Shown in pieces: positions 16,089 to 25,020 of a stretch of 35,812 nucleotides of DNA. The translations under genes and the position numbers were made by a program. This stretch comes from CAYXTI01 sp964468495 (GTDB taxonomy: Bacteria > Pseudomonadota > Alphaproteobacteria > Rickettsiales > Rickettsiaceae): the NCBI GenBank assembly GCA_964468495.1, contig CAYXTI010000028.1:1-35812 (forward strand), read 5' to 3'. The notes below the pieces were generated by a model. That model ran no database searches. It was not told where the DNA came from and saw nothing but the letters and a program-made list of their open reading frames with translations. Numbering within the stretch: position 1 is the first letter of the stretch; each line of letters starts with the position of its first letter.

Positions 16089-16120
16089 ACTAAAAAATTA
16101 TTAAATGCATAATTTTTAGT
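16089..16120 (-). terminator. Probable terminator of the parA-parB-tsaB transcript
   Basis: ACTAAAAAATTAT and ATAATTTTTAGT form a 12-base-pair stem with one bulged A and a 7-base loop, 40-70 bases after the tsaB stop on the minus strand. The U-rich tract lies in the 3' arm and not after it. Confidence 0.4.
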
Positions 16121-16160
16121 ATCCAATTTAGTCAAGAAGTTTATCTAATTATATTAATTA

Positions 16161-16850
16161 TTAGATTACTATTTTATTTTTTGTAGGAATAGTAGCATTA
16201 GGAACTCTTATATATATGGGTTTAATTGGATCAAAAATTCCTTTTTTTATTTTTATGAAGGCATATTTGCACAAATGATTAGCTTTTACATAGCAAAATC
16301 GTGGTAATATTGTTATATTATTTAGTAAATATAATTCTTTAATCAAAGGAAAAATACCACTTCCTGTACAAATTATGTTATGTCCTAAGCTTTTTATAAT
16401 ATTTATCGCATATTTTGTATCTATTAATTGTGGAGATCTAATTTTATTGCCTAATTTATTAAATACTTGTAAATATACTTGATCTCTATATGCATTAATT
16501 ATAGTAACTATAAATCTATAATTATTACACTGCTCAGTTGCTTTATTAAATAGAATCTCAAAATTACTTATAGAAAACCCGATAATATTACTTGCTAATA
16601 ATATACCTTTAGCAGTTGCTAATCCTACTCTAATTCCAGTAAAACTACCTGGACCATTTGTTACTACTAAGTAATCTATATTATTATAAGAGCATTTACA
16701 GGAATTTAAAGTTTCCTCAATCATAGGAATAAGTCTTTCTGCTTGCCTAGAAGATGTTATTTCTTGTTTAAATGCAACTATGTTATTATTTTTAGATATT
16801 GCAACTGAACAAATATGATTTGAACTGTCAAAACTCATTATAGTACACAT
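16161..16850 (-). CDS. tsaB: tRNA t6A biosynthesis protein TsaB
   Basis: TsaB (YeaZ) is the ASKHA-fold scaffold partner of TsaD in making N6-threonylcarbamoyladenosine at position 37 of ANN-decoding tRNAs. The N-terminal FDSSNHICSVAI strand pair and the hallmark NGPGSFTGIRVGLATAKGI motif are intact. The length of 229 aa is typical. It starts 23 bases after parB and is probably the last gene of that transcript. Confidence 0.92.
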   Translation of the reverse strand: MCTIMSFDSSNHICSVAISKNNNIVAFKQEITSSRQAERLIPMIEETLNSCKCSYNNIDYLVVTNGPGSFTGIRVGLATAKGILLASNIIGFSISNFEILFNKATEQCNNYRFIVTIINAYRDQVYLQVFNKLGNKIRSPQLIDTKYAINIIKSLGHNIICTGSGIFPLIKELYLLNNITILPRFCYVKANHLCKYAFIKIKKGIFDPIKPIYIRVPNATIPTKNKIVI

Positions 16851-16873
16851 TATATTATTTTTGTTTTGAGTAA

Positions 16874-17728
16874 TTAGTGAAGTTTCATTAATATTAAATC
16901 TAGTTCTTCTAAACTAGAATAATGTAAAATAATTTTACCTTTATTTTTGTTATTTTCAATTATAACTTTAGTGCCAAAAGTTTTGCTTAAAGAATTTCCT
17001 AATAAAGTATAATCATTTTTTTCTTTTTTATTATCATTTTTATTATTAGATATTGCTTTTAAAGAAATATCATTATTTTTTTTATTGACTAATATTTCTG
17101 TTTGTCTAACATTTAGGCCTTGGTCTATAATAGTTTGTGCTAATTTTTCAGCATTACTAATTCCTACTAAGCATCTAGCGTGGCCCATTGATAATTTTTT
17201 TTGATTTATTAAAAATTTGATATTTGAAGAAAGGCTATTTAACCTTAATATGTTAGTAATATGACTTCTACTCTTTCCTATTTTTTCTGATAAAGTAGAG
17301 GGGGTATATCCAAATTGATCTATTAAATTTTTAAAGCTTTCTGCTTCTTCTATAATAGTTAATTGTTCACGTTGTATATTTTCAATTAAAGCTAGCTCTA
17401 AACTTTCTTTTTTTGTTGTTTTTTTTATTATTGCCGGAATTTCTTCTAGTCCTGCTATTATGCATGCTCTATATCTTCTTTCTCCAGCTATAATTTGATA
17501 TTTTCCTTGATTTTTTTCATTAACAATAATAGGTTGAACTACTCCATTATTAATAATTGAATTTGCTAATTCTTGTAATTTATCTTCGCTAAAAAATTTC
17601 CTTGGTTGTTGTTTATTAGGTTCAATTTCATTTATTTTTAATAAATTTGAGTCTTGTTTTATTTTTATTGGCACTATCTCTTCATTTAATAGGGATTCTA
17701 ATCCTCGACCTAAAACTTTATTAATCAT
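16874..17728 (-). CDS. parB: Chromosome partitioning protein ParB
   Basis: ParB binds parS, hydrolyses CTP and spreads as a clamp along DNA to form the partition complex. An N-terminal ParA-interaction segment (KVLGRGLESLL) precedes the ParB/Srx domain with the CTPase motif GERRYRA (residues 82-88), a helix-turn-helix region (TPSTLSEKIGKSRSHITNILRL) and a C-terminal dimerisation domain after an Asn/Lys-rich linker. The length of 284 aa is normal. Its ATG overlaps the parA stop codon (ATGA, 17725-17728), so translation is coupled. A perfect parS site lies about 1 kb upstream. Confidence 0.96.
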   Translation of the reverse strand: MINKVLGRGLESLLNEEIVPIKIKQDSNLLKINEIEPNKQQPRKFFSEDKLQELANSIINNGVVQPIIVNEKNQGKYQIIAGERRYRACIIAGLEEIPAIIKKTTKKESLELALIENIQREQLTIIEEAESFKNLIDQFGYTPSTLSEKIGKSRSHITNILRLNSLSSNIKFLINQKKLSMGHARCLVGISNAEKLAQTIIDQGLNVRQTEILVNKKNNDISLKAISNNKNDNKKEKNDYTLLGNSLSKTFGTKVIIENNKNKGKIILHYSSLEELDLILMKLH

Positions 17729-18528
17729 AATTTATTTCTTTTTATTTGCTCTCTTTTAATAAATTCTTGAGTAAAATTAACATATGCCCTTGATCCTAGG
17801 CATTTATAGTCATAAATTATAGCTGCTTTTCCATGTGATGGGGCTTCAGCAATTCTAACATTTCTTGGTATAGTAGTTTGAAATACTAATTTTCCTAAAC
17901 AAGTTCTAACATCATTTTCTACTTGTTCTGTTAGGTTATTCCTTTTATCGTACATTGTAAATAAAATACCACTGATTTCGATATTAGAATTTAATTTTTT
18001 TTTGATTGTTTTAATAGTTTTTAATAAATGACTTAATCCTTCTAAAGAATAAAAATCGCATAACATAGGAATGATTACTTTATTACAGGCTACAAGAGCG
18101 TTTAACGTTAGTATGTTTAATGACGGTGGGCAATCTATAATGATGTAATCAAATAAATTTGCTATAGATTCTAAAGCTTCACTTAAAATATTTTCATGAT
18201 TATTCATAGGTAATAATTTTAATTCAATTGTAGCTAAATTAATGTTAGAAGGAATGATACTTAAGTTTGCTATATTAGTTTTTTGAATAGCAGATTTTAT
18301 ATTGTTTATTTTAGTAAATATATGGTATGAAGTAATTTTTCTATCGGTTTGATTTATACCTATGCCGCTACTACTATTCCCTTGTGAATCAATATCTATT
18401 AACAAAACATTTTTTTTTTTTATAATAGCTAATACAGCAGACAAGTTAACAGCTGTAGTACTTTTTCCTACACCTCCTTTTTGATTTACAATAGAAATGA
18501 TATTAGAATTTAGTCGTGACATTAGCAT
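17725..18528 (-). CDS. parA: Chromosome partitioning ATPase ParA
   Basis: This is a ParA/Soj/MinD-type ATPase that moves ParB-parS complexes on the nucleoid. The deviant Walker A motif is KGGVGKST (residues 18-25), Walker A' is LLIDIDSQGNSSSG and Walker B is DYIIIDCPPSL. The length is 267 aa. Either the first ATG or the one two codons later (MSRL) could be the start. In many alphaproteobacteria rsmG lies between mnmG and parA; here a 251-base non-coding spacer holding parS takes that place. Confidence 0.96.
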   Translation of the reverse strand: MLMSRLNSNIISIVNQKGGVGKSTTAVNLSAVLAIIKKKNVLLIDIDSQGNSSSGIGINQTDRKITSYHIFTKINNIKSAIQKTNIANLSIIPSNINLATIELKLLPMNNHENILSEALESIANLFDYIIIDCPPSLNILTLNALVACNKVIIPMLCDFYSLEGLSHLLKTIKTIKKKLNSNIEISGILFTMYDKRNNLTEQVENDVRTCLGKLVFQTTIPRNVRIAEAPSHGKAAIIYDYKCLGSRAYVNFTQEFIKREQIKRNKL

Positions 18529-18762
18529 ATTCCTTTATTTCAAAAACTTTTCTTTTTTTGAAAGCCAAATGTTATCATGTAGTTTAAAATTAAACAACTA
18601 ATCTTTTAAAGTTTTTGTTACTTTTTTATTTATTAAATCTATTTTGTTAACAAAAATTTAATTAAATATAAAATTTATAAAAGTAACTTATATATATACT
18701 ATAATTATAAATGTATTATCTTATCTTTAAAGTACTGTACAAATATTTTATCTAAATAAAAA
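18529..18762. other. Non-coding spacer where rsmG would be expected
   Basis: This 234-base, very AT-rich stretch between parS and parA has no open frame of useful size, and I see no recognisable rsmG remnant. It should hold the parAB promoter on the minus strand. Confidence 0.4.
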
Positions 18763-18780
18763 ATGTTTCACGTGAAACAT
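18763..18780. promoter_or_regulatory. parS: parS centromere site
   Basis: ATGTTTCACGTGAAACAT is a perfect 18-base palindrome containing the bacterial parS consensus TGTTTCACGTGAAACA (18764-18779). It touches the last base of the mnmG stop codon and lies 235 bases upstream of parA. ParB binds such sites, normally near the replication origin. Confidence 0.95.
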
Positions 18781-20627
18781 TACATTTTTGTTTTTATAAA
18801 AATTATTAAAGTAGTAAGAGAGCTTGGAGTAATCCCAGGAATTCGTCTTGCTGATGCAATTGTTCGCGGTTGGTATATAGTTAATTTTTCTTTGCTTTCT
18901 GTAGATAAGCTAGATACATGTTGATAATTGATATTATCAGGAATTTTGATATTTTCTTCTTCTAGAAATAATTTTATATCCATTGATTGACGATGTAAAT
19001 AATAAGAATATTTAGATTCTATTGCAAGATATTGTAATATATTTTTATTGATTTTGTAAAGTTCAGGAAATATTAAAGTGGTATTTATTGTACCAAAATT
19101 AGGTAATCCTAGTAATTGAAATGCATTTTTCTTTGATCCGTCTTGGGTAATAAGAAATCCAAGTTTAGCTATTTTGCTAGTGGTGATTTTTAGAGAAATT
19201 AATTTATCTTTTGTTGATTCTATTAAATTAATTTTAGAGGAAAATATATTTTTTCTATTATTACTTATTATCCCTGCTTTTATTGCTATTGGGGTTAATC
19301 TAATATCTGCATTATCAGCTCTTAAAGTTATTCTATATTCTGCTCTAGAAGTTAACATTCTATATGGTTCATTAGTTCCAAAATTTATTAAATCATCTAT
19401 CATTACAGCAATATATGCATCTGCTCTAGTTAAGATAAAAGGTTTATTGTTATTAATAGCACAAGCAGCATTAATTCCTGCTATAATTCCTTGTGCAGCA
19501 GCTTCCTCATATCCTGTTGTACCATTTATTTGACCTGCTAAAAATAAACCTGATATTTTTTTGGTTTCTAATATTAAAGTTAATTCCCTAGGGTCTACAA
19601 AATCATATTCTATTGCATATCCATATTTTATAATTCTTGTTTCCTCTAATCCAGGAATAGTTTTTAAAAATTCTTGTTGAATATCTTCAGGTAATGAAGT
19701 AGAAATTCCATTAGGATATATTACATTATCATTTAAACCTTCAGGTTCAAGAAATATTTGATGACTATTTTTATTAGAGAATCTTATAATTTTATCTTCT
19801 ATGGAGGGACAATATCTAGGGCCAGTACTTGTTAATTGCCCTGAAAAAATAGCAGATTTTGTAATATTATTTTTTATAATTTCATGCGTATTAATTGTAG
19901 TATTTGTAATGTAACAGTTAATTTGAGGGGTTAATATTTTTTTAGTTTCAATAGAAAAAGGGGTTGGGTCTATTGCTCCAGGTTGTTTTTGAAGATATTT
20001 ATAATTTATAGTATTCTTATCTAATCTAGGAGGAGTCCCAGTTTTAAATCGCTTGATTTTTAAAGAATATTTTTGTAAGGTATCTGATAATCTAGAAACT
20101 GGTTTTTTATCTTTTCTTTCAGTTATAATTTTTTTATTTCCAATATGGATGGTAGATGATAAAAATGTTCCTGTGCACAAGATTATTTTATAGCAAGAAA
20201 TATCACCATGTTTTTTTGTTACTATACTAGTTACCTTATTATCTTTAATAATAATATCTTCTACAGAATCATATAGGATAGTTAAGTTAGAATAATTATT
20301 TATTATTTTAAATATTGCTTTTTTATAAAGCTTTCTATCTGCTTGAGCTCTAGGTCCCCAAACTGCTGGACCTTTGCTTTCATTAAGAGTTTTATAATGT
20401 ATACAAGCTTGATCTATTGCTTTTGGCATTATTCCCTCTAAAGCATCTATTTCCTTTACTAAAATACCTTTTGCAACTCCTCCAATAGCAGGATTGCATG
20501 ACATTTTTCCTAAATCTTCAGCTTCTAAAGTGATAAGTAATGTATTTACTCCTAGTCTTGCAGATGCAGCAGCGGCTTCGCATCCAGCATGTCCCCCTCC
20601 TATTACTATTACTTCAAATAATTCCAT
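18780..20627 (-). CDS. mnmG: tRNA uridine-5-carboxymethylaminomethyl modification enzyme MnmG
   Basis: MnmG (GidA) is an FAD enzyme that works with MnmE to install cmnm5U at tRNA wobble position 34. The FAD-binding motif is VIGGGHAGCEAA near the N-terminus. Other family signatures are KMSCNPAIGGVAKG, FKTGTPPRLD, YCPSIEDKI, NGTTGYEEAAAQG and MLTSRAEYR. The length of 615 aa is complete. It is 12 bases downstream of ndk on the same strand and precedes parS-parA-parB. Confidence 0.97.
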   Translation of the reverse strand: MELFEVIVIGGGHAGCEAAAASARLGVNTLLITLEAEDLGKMSCNPAIGGVAKGILVKEIDALEGIMPKAIDQACIHYKTLNESKGPAVWGPRAQADRKLYKKAIFKIINNYSNLTILYDSVEDIIIKDNKVTSIVTKKHGDISCYKIILCTGTFLSSTIHIGNKKIITERKDKKPVSRLSDTLQKYSLKIKRFKTGTPPRLDKNTINYKYLQKQPGAIDPTPFSIETKKILTPQINCYITNTTINTHEIIKNNITKSAIFSGQLTSTGPRYCPSIEDKIIRFSNKNSHQIFLEPEGLNDNVIYPNGISTSLPEDIQQEFLKTIPGLEETRIIKYGYAIEYDFVDPRELTLILETKKISGLFLAGQINGTTGYEEAAAQGIIAGINAACAINNNKPFILTRADAYIAVMIDDLINFGTNEPYRMLTSRAEYRITLRADNADIRLTPIAIKAGIISNNRKNIFSSKINLIESTKDKLISLKITTSKIAKLGFLITQDGSKKNAFQLLGLPNFGTINTTLIFPELYKINKNILQYLAIESKYSYYLHRQSMDIKLFLEEENIKIPDNINYQHVSSLSTESKEKLTIYQPRTIASARRIPGITPSSLTTLIIFIKTKM

Positions 20628-20639
20628 AATAAATTATAT

Positions 20640-21062
20640 TTATTTAATTATTTCAAGAGATGAAAAAAAAATAGCAATTTCCTTTTTAGCATTTTCTTGG
20701 CTATCTGATCCATGAATACTATTTTGCTCCTTATTTATTGCAAACAATTTTCTAATACTTCCTTCTTTTGCTTCTGCAGGGTTTGTAGCTCCTATGCTAT
20801 CACGATTTTTTAAAACTGCATTTTCTCCCTTAAGAACTAAAACTACTATAGGACCTGATGTTATATATGATATTAAACTATTAAAAAATGATTTATTCTT
20901 ATGTTCATAATAAAAATCTTCAGCTTGATTGCGAGATAAAATTAACATTTTTTGTGCTACTATTGTTAGTTTAGCTTGTTCTAAACATGAAATAATTTTT
21001 CCTATTAAATTTCTTTTAGTAGCATCTGGTTTTATAATTGATAAGGTATACTCTATATTCAT
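20640..21062 (-). CDS. ndk: Nucleoside diphosphate kinase
   Basis: Ndk moves the terminal phosphate from NTPs to NDPs through a phosphohistidine. The active-site histidine is His117 in NSIHGSDS; Lys11 (IKPDATKRN) and the RDSIGATNPAEA loop are also intact. The length of 140 aa is standard. It lies between cysS and mnmG. Confidence 0.97.
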   Translation of the reverse strand: MNIEYTLSIIKPDATKRNLIGKIISCLEQAKLTIVAQKMLILSRNQAEDFYYEHKNKSFFNSLISYITSGPIVVLVLKGENAVLKNRDSIGATNPAEAKEGSIRKLFAINKEQNSIHGSDSQENAKKEIAIFFSSLEIIK

Positions 21063-21163
21063 AATAATATTTTTTTGATAAAATACTTACTAATTTAAGA
21101 AGGATATATAGTTTCTAGCTTTTTAGCAAGTTTTATTATGATAATTATATAGTTTTAGCAGTA

Positions 21164-22465
21164 TTATAGTTTGTATTTCCACTGAGATGATCCATCTGGC
21201 ATATCTTCAATTAAGATTCCCATATTATTTAACATAATACGTATTTTATCAGATAATTCCCAATTTTTAGCTTTTTTTGCTATTGCTCTTTTCTCAATTA
21301 AATCTTGTATTTGTCTTAAAGTTGACTCATTCTCAATTGTTTTTTTATTAAGATTAATTCCTAAAAAATTAGCACATGAATATATTTTTGAGGCAAGCTC
21401 ATATTTTTTAGAGCTATTGTTGGTAGAATTCATTTCTTTAGCATAGTTATTAATTACGCTAATAGCCATAGCAGTATTTAAGTCATTGAGTATATAATTC
21501 ATAAATTCTACAGGCAATTTATTTAGATAATTGATCTTTGTAGGAATGCTATGAATTGTGTTATACCAATATTTAATAGTTTTATAAGCGTCATTTAGTG
21601 TTTTACTATTATAGTTTAAGGGTTTACGGTAATGACAGCTTAGTAAGAATAATCTAACGTTTATTCCTTGTATTCCTTTGTTAATGAAATCCTGTATAGT
21701 AATAACATTACCAATAGATTTACTCATTTTCTCATTGTTTATTGTTAAGACCCCATTATGAATCCATGTATTTGCAAAGAGACTATAGGGGTTAGCAGAT
21801 GTACTTTGAGCAATTTCATTGGTATGATGAGGGAAAATTAAATCTATTCCTCCTCCATGAATATCAAAAGAAGGTCCTAGATATTTTTGACTTATAGCAG
21901 AACATTCTATATGCCATCCAGGTCTTCCCATTCCGAATGGGCTATTAAATTTTGCTAAATTATCTTGCTCTGATGAAGGTTTCCATAAGACAAAATCGGC
22001 TGGATGCTTTTTGTTAGGATTAGTATCATTTTTATTACCTGATAACAGATTTTTTAATGATCTACCGGATAAGATATTATAGTTTTTTGCTTTCTGTACA
22101 TCAAAAAATACATGGTTATTTATTTGATAAGCATAGTTTTTACGTATGAGTTTTATTATAAAGTCTATTATCTCATTAATATGGTTAGTAACTTTTGGTT
22201 CAATATTAGGAGATAAACATTTAAGGTATTTCATATTTTCATGGAAAATATTTGTTGTTTCTGTCGTTAATTGTGATATAGATATTTTTTTTTCTTTTGC
22301 ACGTAATATTATCTTATCGTCAATATCAGTAATATTTCTTACATATAGAATATGTTTATTACCATATATATATATTAGTGTACGGTATAGAAGATCATAT
22401 ATGACGTTAGACCTTGCGTTTCCAATATGAGGATAATCATAAACTGTTGGTCCACAGACATACAT
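21164..22465 (-). CDS. cysS: Cysteinyl-tRNA synthetase (main open frame; 5' end frameshifted)
   Basis: This is a class I synthetase that charges tRNA-Cys. The open frame begins inside the catalytic domain at MYVCGPTVYDYPHIGNARS, which includes the HIGH-type motif (HIGN); KMSKS lies in NNEKMSKSIGN, and the zinc ligands are in MYVCGPT, WHIECSA and HHTNEIAQ. The family normally has about 24 more residues. These are encoded upstream: the same frame continues back through KKKEYFIPLDKHLVK to a stop at 22520-22522, and the expected first residues (MLLLFNTLTKK) lie one frame away from an ATG at 22536. One missing A in a run of nine (22502-22510) separates them. The gene is essential, so either the run is misread in the assembly or polymerase slippage rescues it. 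Confidence 0.93.
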   Translation of the reverse strand: MYVCGPTVYDYPHIGNARSNVIYDLLYRTLIYIYGNKHILYVRNITDIDDKIILRAKEKKISISQLTTETTNIFHENMKYLKCLSPNIEPKVTNHINEIIDFIIKLIRKNYAYQINNHVFFDVQKAKNYNILSGRSLKNLLSGNKNDTNPNKKHPADFVLWKPSSEQDNLAKFNSPFGMGRPGWHIECSAISQKYLGPSFDIHGGGIDLIFPHHTNEIAQSTSANPYSLFANTWIHNGVLTINNEKMSKSIGNVITIQDFINKGIQGINVRLFLLSCHYRKPLNYNSKTLNDAYKTIKYWYNTIHSIPTKINYLNKLPVEFMNYILNDLNTAMAISVINNYAKEMNSTNNSSKKYELASKIYSCANFLGINLNKKTIENESTLRQIQDLIEKRAIAKKAKNWELSDKIRIMLNNMGILIEDMPDGSSQWKYKL

Positions 22466-22536
22466 TTTTACTAAATGTTTATCTAAAGGAATAAAATATT
22501 CTTTTTTTTTGTTAATGTATTAAATAATAAAAGCAT
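22466..22536 (-). other. cysS: Out-of-frame 5' end of cysS with A9 slippery tract
   Basis: From ATG at 22536 the codons give MLLLFNTLTKK, the normal CysRS N-terminus (family: LYNTLT.KKE). The downstream frame gives KKKEYFIPLDKHLVKMYV. The frames meet in nine As (T9 at 22502-22510 on the plus strand). A tenth A would join them into a protein of about 457 aa, the usual length. Confidence 0.75.
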
Positions 22537-22646
22537 AATTTAATGTGCGCTATGAGTTTTTATTTAATAAAAATCTATTTATTTAATTTAGATAATCATC
22601 TAAAATTGTTTGCAATTTAAACTTATTAATTAATAATAATAAAATT

Positions 22647-24413
22647 ATGACTAACAACTCAAGTCATTATAACAAAGAGTTTTCTCAAAGCAATATCAAT
22701 GAGTTAAATTATATTGAAAATAGTAAGTTAAGCCTAAAGACTTTAGTGATATTACTAGTTTTAATTATTATACTTACTACCATTATTTATTTAATAAGAA
22801 TTTGTGTTTCTGAGAGAAAAAATATTATGCAAAAGATATTGATGGAAGCAAATTTACTTCAAGTGGCTGCTGAAGATTATTTTAGTTATTCAAAATATTT
22901 TCTAAATCTTATAAAATATCGTATAGAACATGATCCTTATAATTTATTTTATATAAATAAGATTTTTATAGATTATTTTAGTTTAAAAAATTTAAATTCA
23001 GGATGGGAAAAGTATAGTTGGGTTAATAACAATTACTATGAAGTAGTTACTAGTGTTGCAGGAACAAAATCAGTTCCCCAATATATGGATTTTATTAAAG
23101 AGATAGTAAAAAATATAAATACAAGTGATCCGATATCAGATAATATAGATTTTTATATAAAAAAATCTTCTGATAAAATAAAAAAGAGTTTAAAATTAAT
23201 TGATAGCATAATAGATAAAAAAACTAATAAATACATAGGATCAGTAGTATTAAGTTATAATTTGGATATTATTGCAAATTTGATAGAGAAAAGAAAAGGA
23301 AATCCTTATACTAGTTTTTTAATTATAGATTATAACAGGAATGTACTATTAAAATCTCAAATGTCTATTAATGGTATAGTAGATCAAAATAATTATTTTA
23401 ATAAAAAATTTAATAGAGTATTAGAAAAGTTAAATTTTAACCAAGATCATTTTTCTAATATCTTTTTTTTGGATATGATTTCAGGAATGAATTATATTAT
23501 ACATGGGGTAAAGGGATCGCCATTTTTTATAATAGTAAATATTGATAATATTAGTATAAAGAATAAAATACTTGAGAATGTAATAAAAAAATCTATTGAG
23601 GTTTGTTTTTTTTCTGCTATTTCCTTATATTGCCTATTTGCTATATATAGAAGAGAGGTAGTTTTAAGAGATAAAGTTACAAATTTAAACAAAATAGTAA
23701 TTGATGGTCATAAAGCAAGGATAAATCTTTTATCTTATACTGCTCATGAAATTAGATCTGTATTAGGGTTTATTTTAACTGGTTCTGAAGTAATGATTAA
23801 AGGTTTATTAGGTAAGATGCCTAAAGAATATCTTACTTATGCAGAAGGAATACATAAAAACTCTACAATTATATCAGATTTTATTACTGAAATTTTAGAT
23901 GATAATCAGATATTAGAAGGAAAATTTAAGATAAGGTGGTCTCTATTAAGTATAGAAGAGGTTATTAATGAGTCTATAAAATATAACATATCAACATATA
24001 ATAACTATAATCTAAAAATAGATACTGAATATCAAGATAAATTACCATTTATAATTTGTGATAAAAGAAGGATGCTTCAGGTAATGAATAATTTACTTAG
24101 TAATAGTATAAAATATTCAAAGGAAAATACCCTTATTGTTGTAAAGGTAGCATATAAAAAAGATCATTTAGCGATTCAAGTTATTGATCAAGGAATAGGA
24201 ATGAATAAAAATGATATCCCAATAGCTTTAAGTGCTTATGGAACTTTACATAAATCACGCTATTCTAACATTATTTCATGCGGTTTAGGTCTTCCTATTG
24301 TGAAGATGCTTGTAGAAGCCCAAGGAGCAAAATTTATTATCTCTAGCGTTGAAAATAAAGGTACCACTGTTACTATTATTTTTCCTAAACATAAGTTGGT
24401 TAATATTAAATAA
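22647..24413 (+). CDS. Membrane sensor histidine kinase
   Basis: A first membrane helix (about residues 31-52) and a second (about 316-334) flank a sensor region of about 260 residues. It is followed by a HisKA domain with phospho-acceptor His367 in TAHEIRSVLGFI, then a HATPase_c domain with N-box MNNLLSNSIKYS (480-491), G1 DQGIGM (514-519) and G2 GLGLPIVKML (546-555). The H-box proline after HE(I/L)R is replaced (SVL for the usual TPL). No receiver domain is attached and no response regulator is nearby, so the partner is elsewhere. The stimulus is unknown. It diverges from cysS, with a shared promoter region. Confidence 0.92.
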   Translation: MTNNSSHYNKEFSQSNINELNYIENSKLSLKTLVILLVLIIILTTIIYLIRICVSERKNIMQKILMEANLLQVAAEDYFSYSKYFLNLIKYRIEHDPYNLFYINKIFIDYFSLKNLNSGWEKYSWVNNNYYEVVTSVAGTKSVPQYMDFIKEIVKNINTSDPISDNIDFYIKKSSDKIKKSLKLIDSIIDKKTNKYIGSVVLSYNLDIIANLIEKRKGNPYTSFLIIDYNRNVLLKSQMSINGIVDQNNYFNKKFNRVLEKLNFNQDHFSNIFFLDMISGMNYIIHGVKGSPFFIIVNIDNISIKNKILENVIKKSIEVCFFSAISLYCLFAIYRREVVLRDKVTNLNKIVIDGHKARINLLSYTAHEIRSVLGFILTGSEVMIKGLLGKMPKEYLTYAEGIHKNSTIISDFITEILDDNQILEGKFKIRWSLLSIEEVINESIKYNISTYNNYNLKIDTEYQDKLPFIICDKRRMLQVMNNLLSNSIKYSKENTLIVVKVAYKKDHLAIQVIDQGIGMNKNDIPIALSAYGTLHKSRYSNIISCGLGLPIVKMLVEAQGAKFIISSVENKGTTVTIIFPKHKLVNIK

Positions 24414-24661
24414 GAAATTATATAAAAAATACTAGCAAAACAAAAAAATTATTGTTTATAAATTTTCTGCTTATTAAAAATAAGTTATTTAAAAACTCAT
24501 AAAAAAATTACTTATAAATATCCATATTTTAAGTAAGTAGCAGTCTTAAGTAAATATTAGTTAAAAGTCAATAAAATATATATGAGTTATTGATAAAACT
24601 AAATCTCGTATTATAATTATAATGCTATAAGCTATGATATTGAAAGTAAATATTATAAAAA

Positions 24662-24997
24662 ATGAAAAATCCAGAACTAAAAAATTTTATTCTACAATGC
24701 TTATCTATAAAAAAAGCTTATGATGTTGTTGAAGTATTTATTAATAATAAAGCAGCACTAGCTGAATATATGATTTTTGCTAGTGGAACTTCAATAAAGA
24801 ATATTAGTATGATAGCGCAATTTATTGTTTTGCAGCTAAAGCATAAAAAACTTCCTTTGATTGGAGTAGAAGGAATAAATAAATCTAATTGGGTATCAAT
24901 AGATGTTCAGTCTATAATTATACATTTGTTGCATCCTGAAATGCGTAATAGTCTTAAATTAGAACAGTTTTGGCAAAATAAAGATCTCTATTATTAA
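24662..24997 (+). CDS. rsfS: Ribosomal silencing factor RsfS
   Basis: RsfS binds ribosomal protein uL14 and blocks joining of the 30S and 50S subunits when nutrients are short. The 111-aa protein shows the family pattern: KAYDVVEVFINNKAALAEYMIFASGTS, then GVEG...NWVSIDVQSIIIHLL, where most members have 'W.L.D.GDVIVH.F' (the conserved GD is VQ here). It is 23 bases upstream of the KefB-type gene and probably co-transcribed. Confidence 0.92.
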   Translation: MKNPELKNFILQCLSIKKAYDVVEVFINNKAALAEYMIFASGTSIKNISMIAQFIVLQLKHKKLPLIGVEGINKSNWVSIDVQSIIIHLLHPEMRNSLKLEQFWQNKDLYY

Positions 24998-25020
24998 ATA
25001 TAGCTAAATGATTAGTTAAC

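Larger units (their letters stand above)
15857..16160. other. Intergenic upstream of flagellin-like gene (304 bases)
   Basis: I see no gene. It holds a perfect 24-base palindrome (15959-15982) and a hairpin near the end of tsaB (16089-16120). No sigma-54 or sigma-28 consensus promoter is recognisable. Confidence 0.4.

Noticed and set aside
18529..18762. Replication origin next to parS
   Set aside because: The stretch is AT-rich, but I found no DnaA boxes (TTATCCACA) or iterated motifs, so AT content alone does not support it.
19174..19533. 119-codon plus-strand frame with hydrophobic residues inside mnmG
   Set aside because: It is the antisense shadow of conserved mnmG codons.
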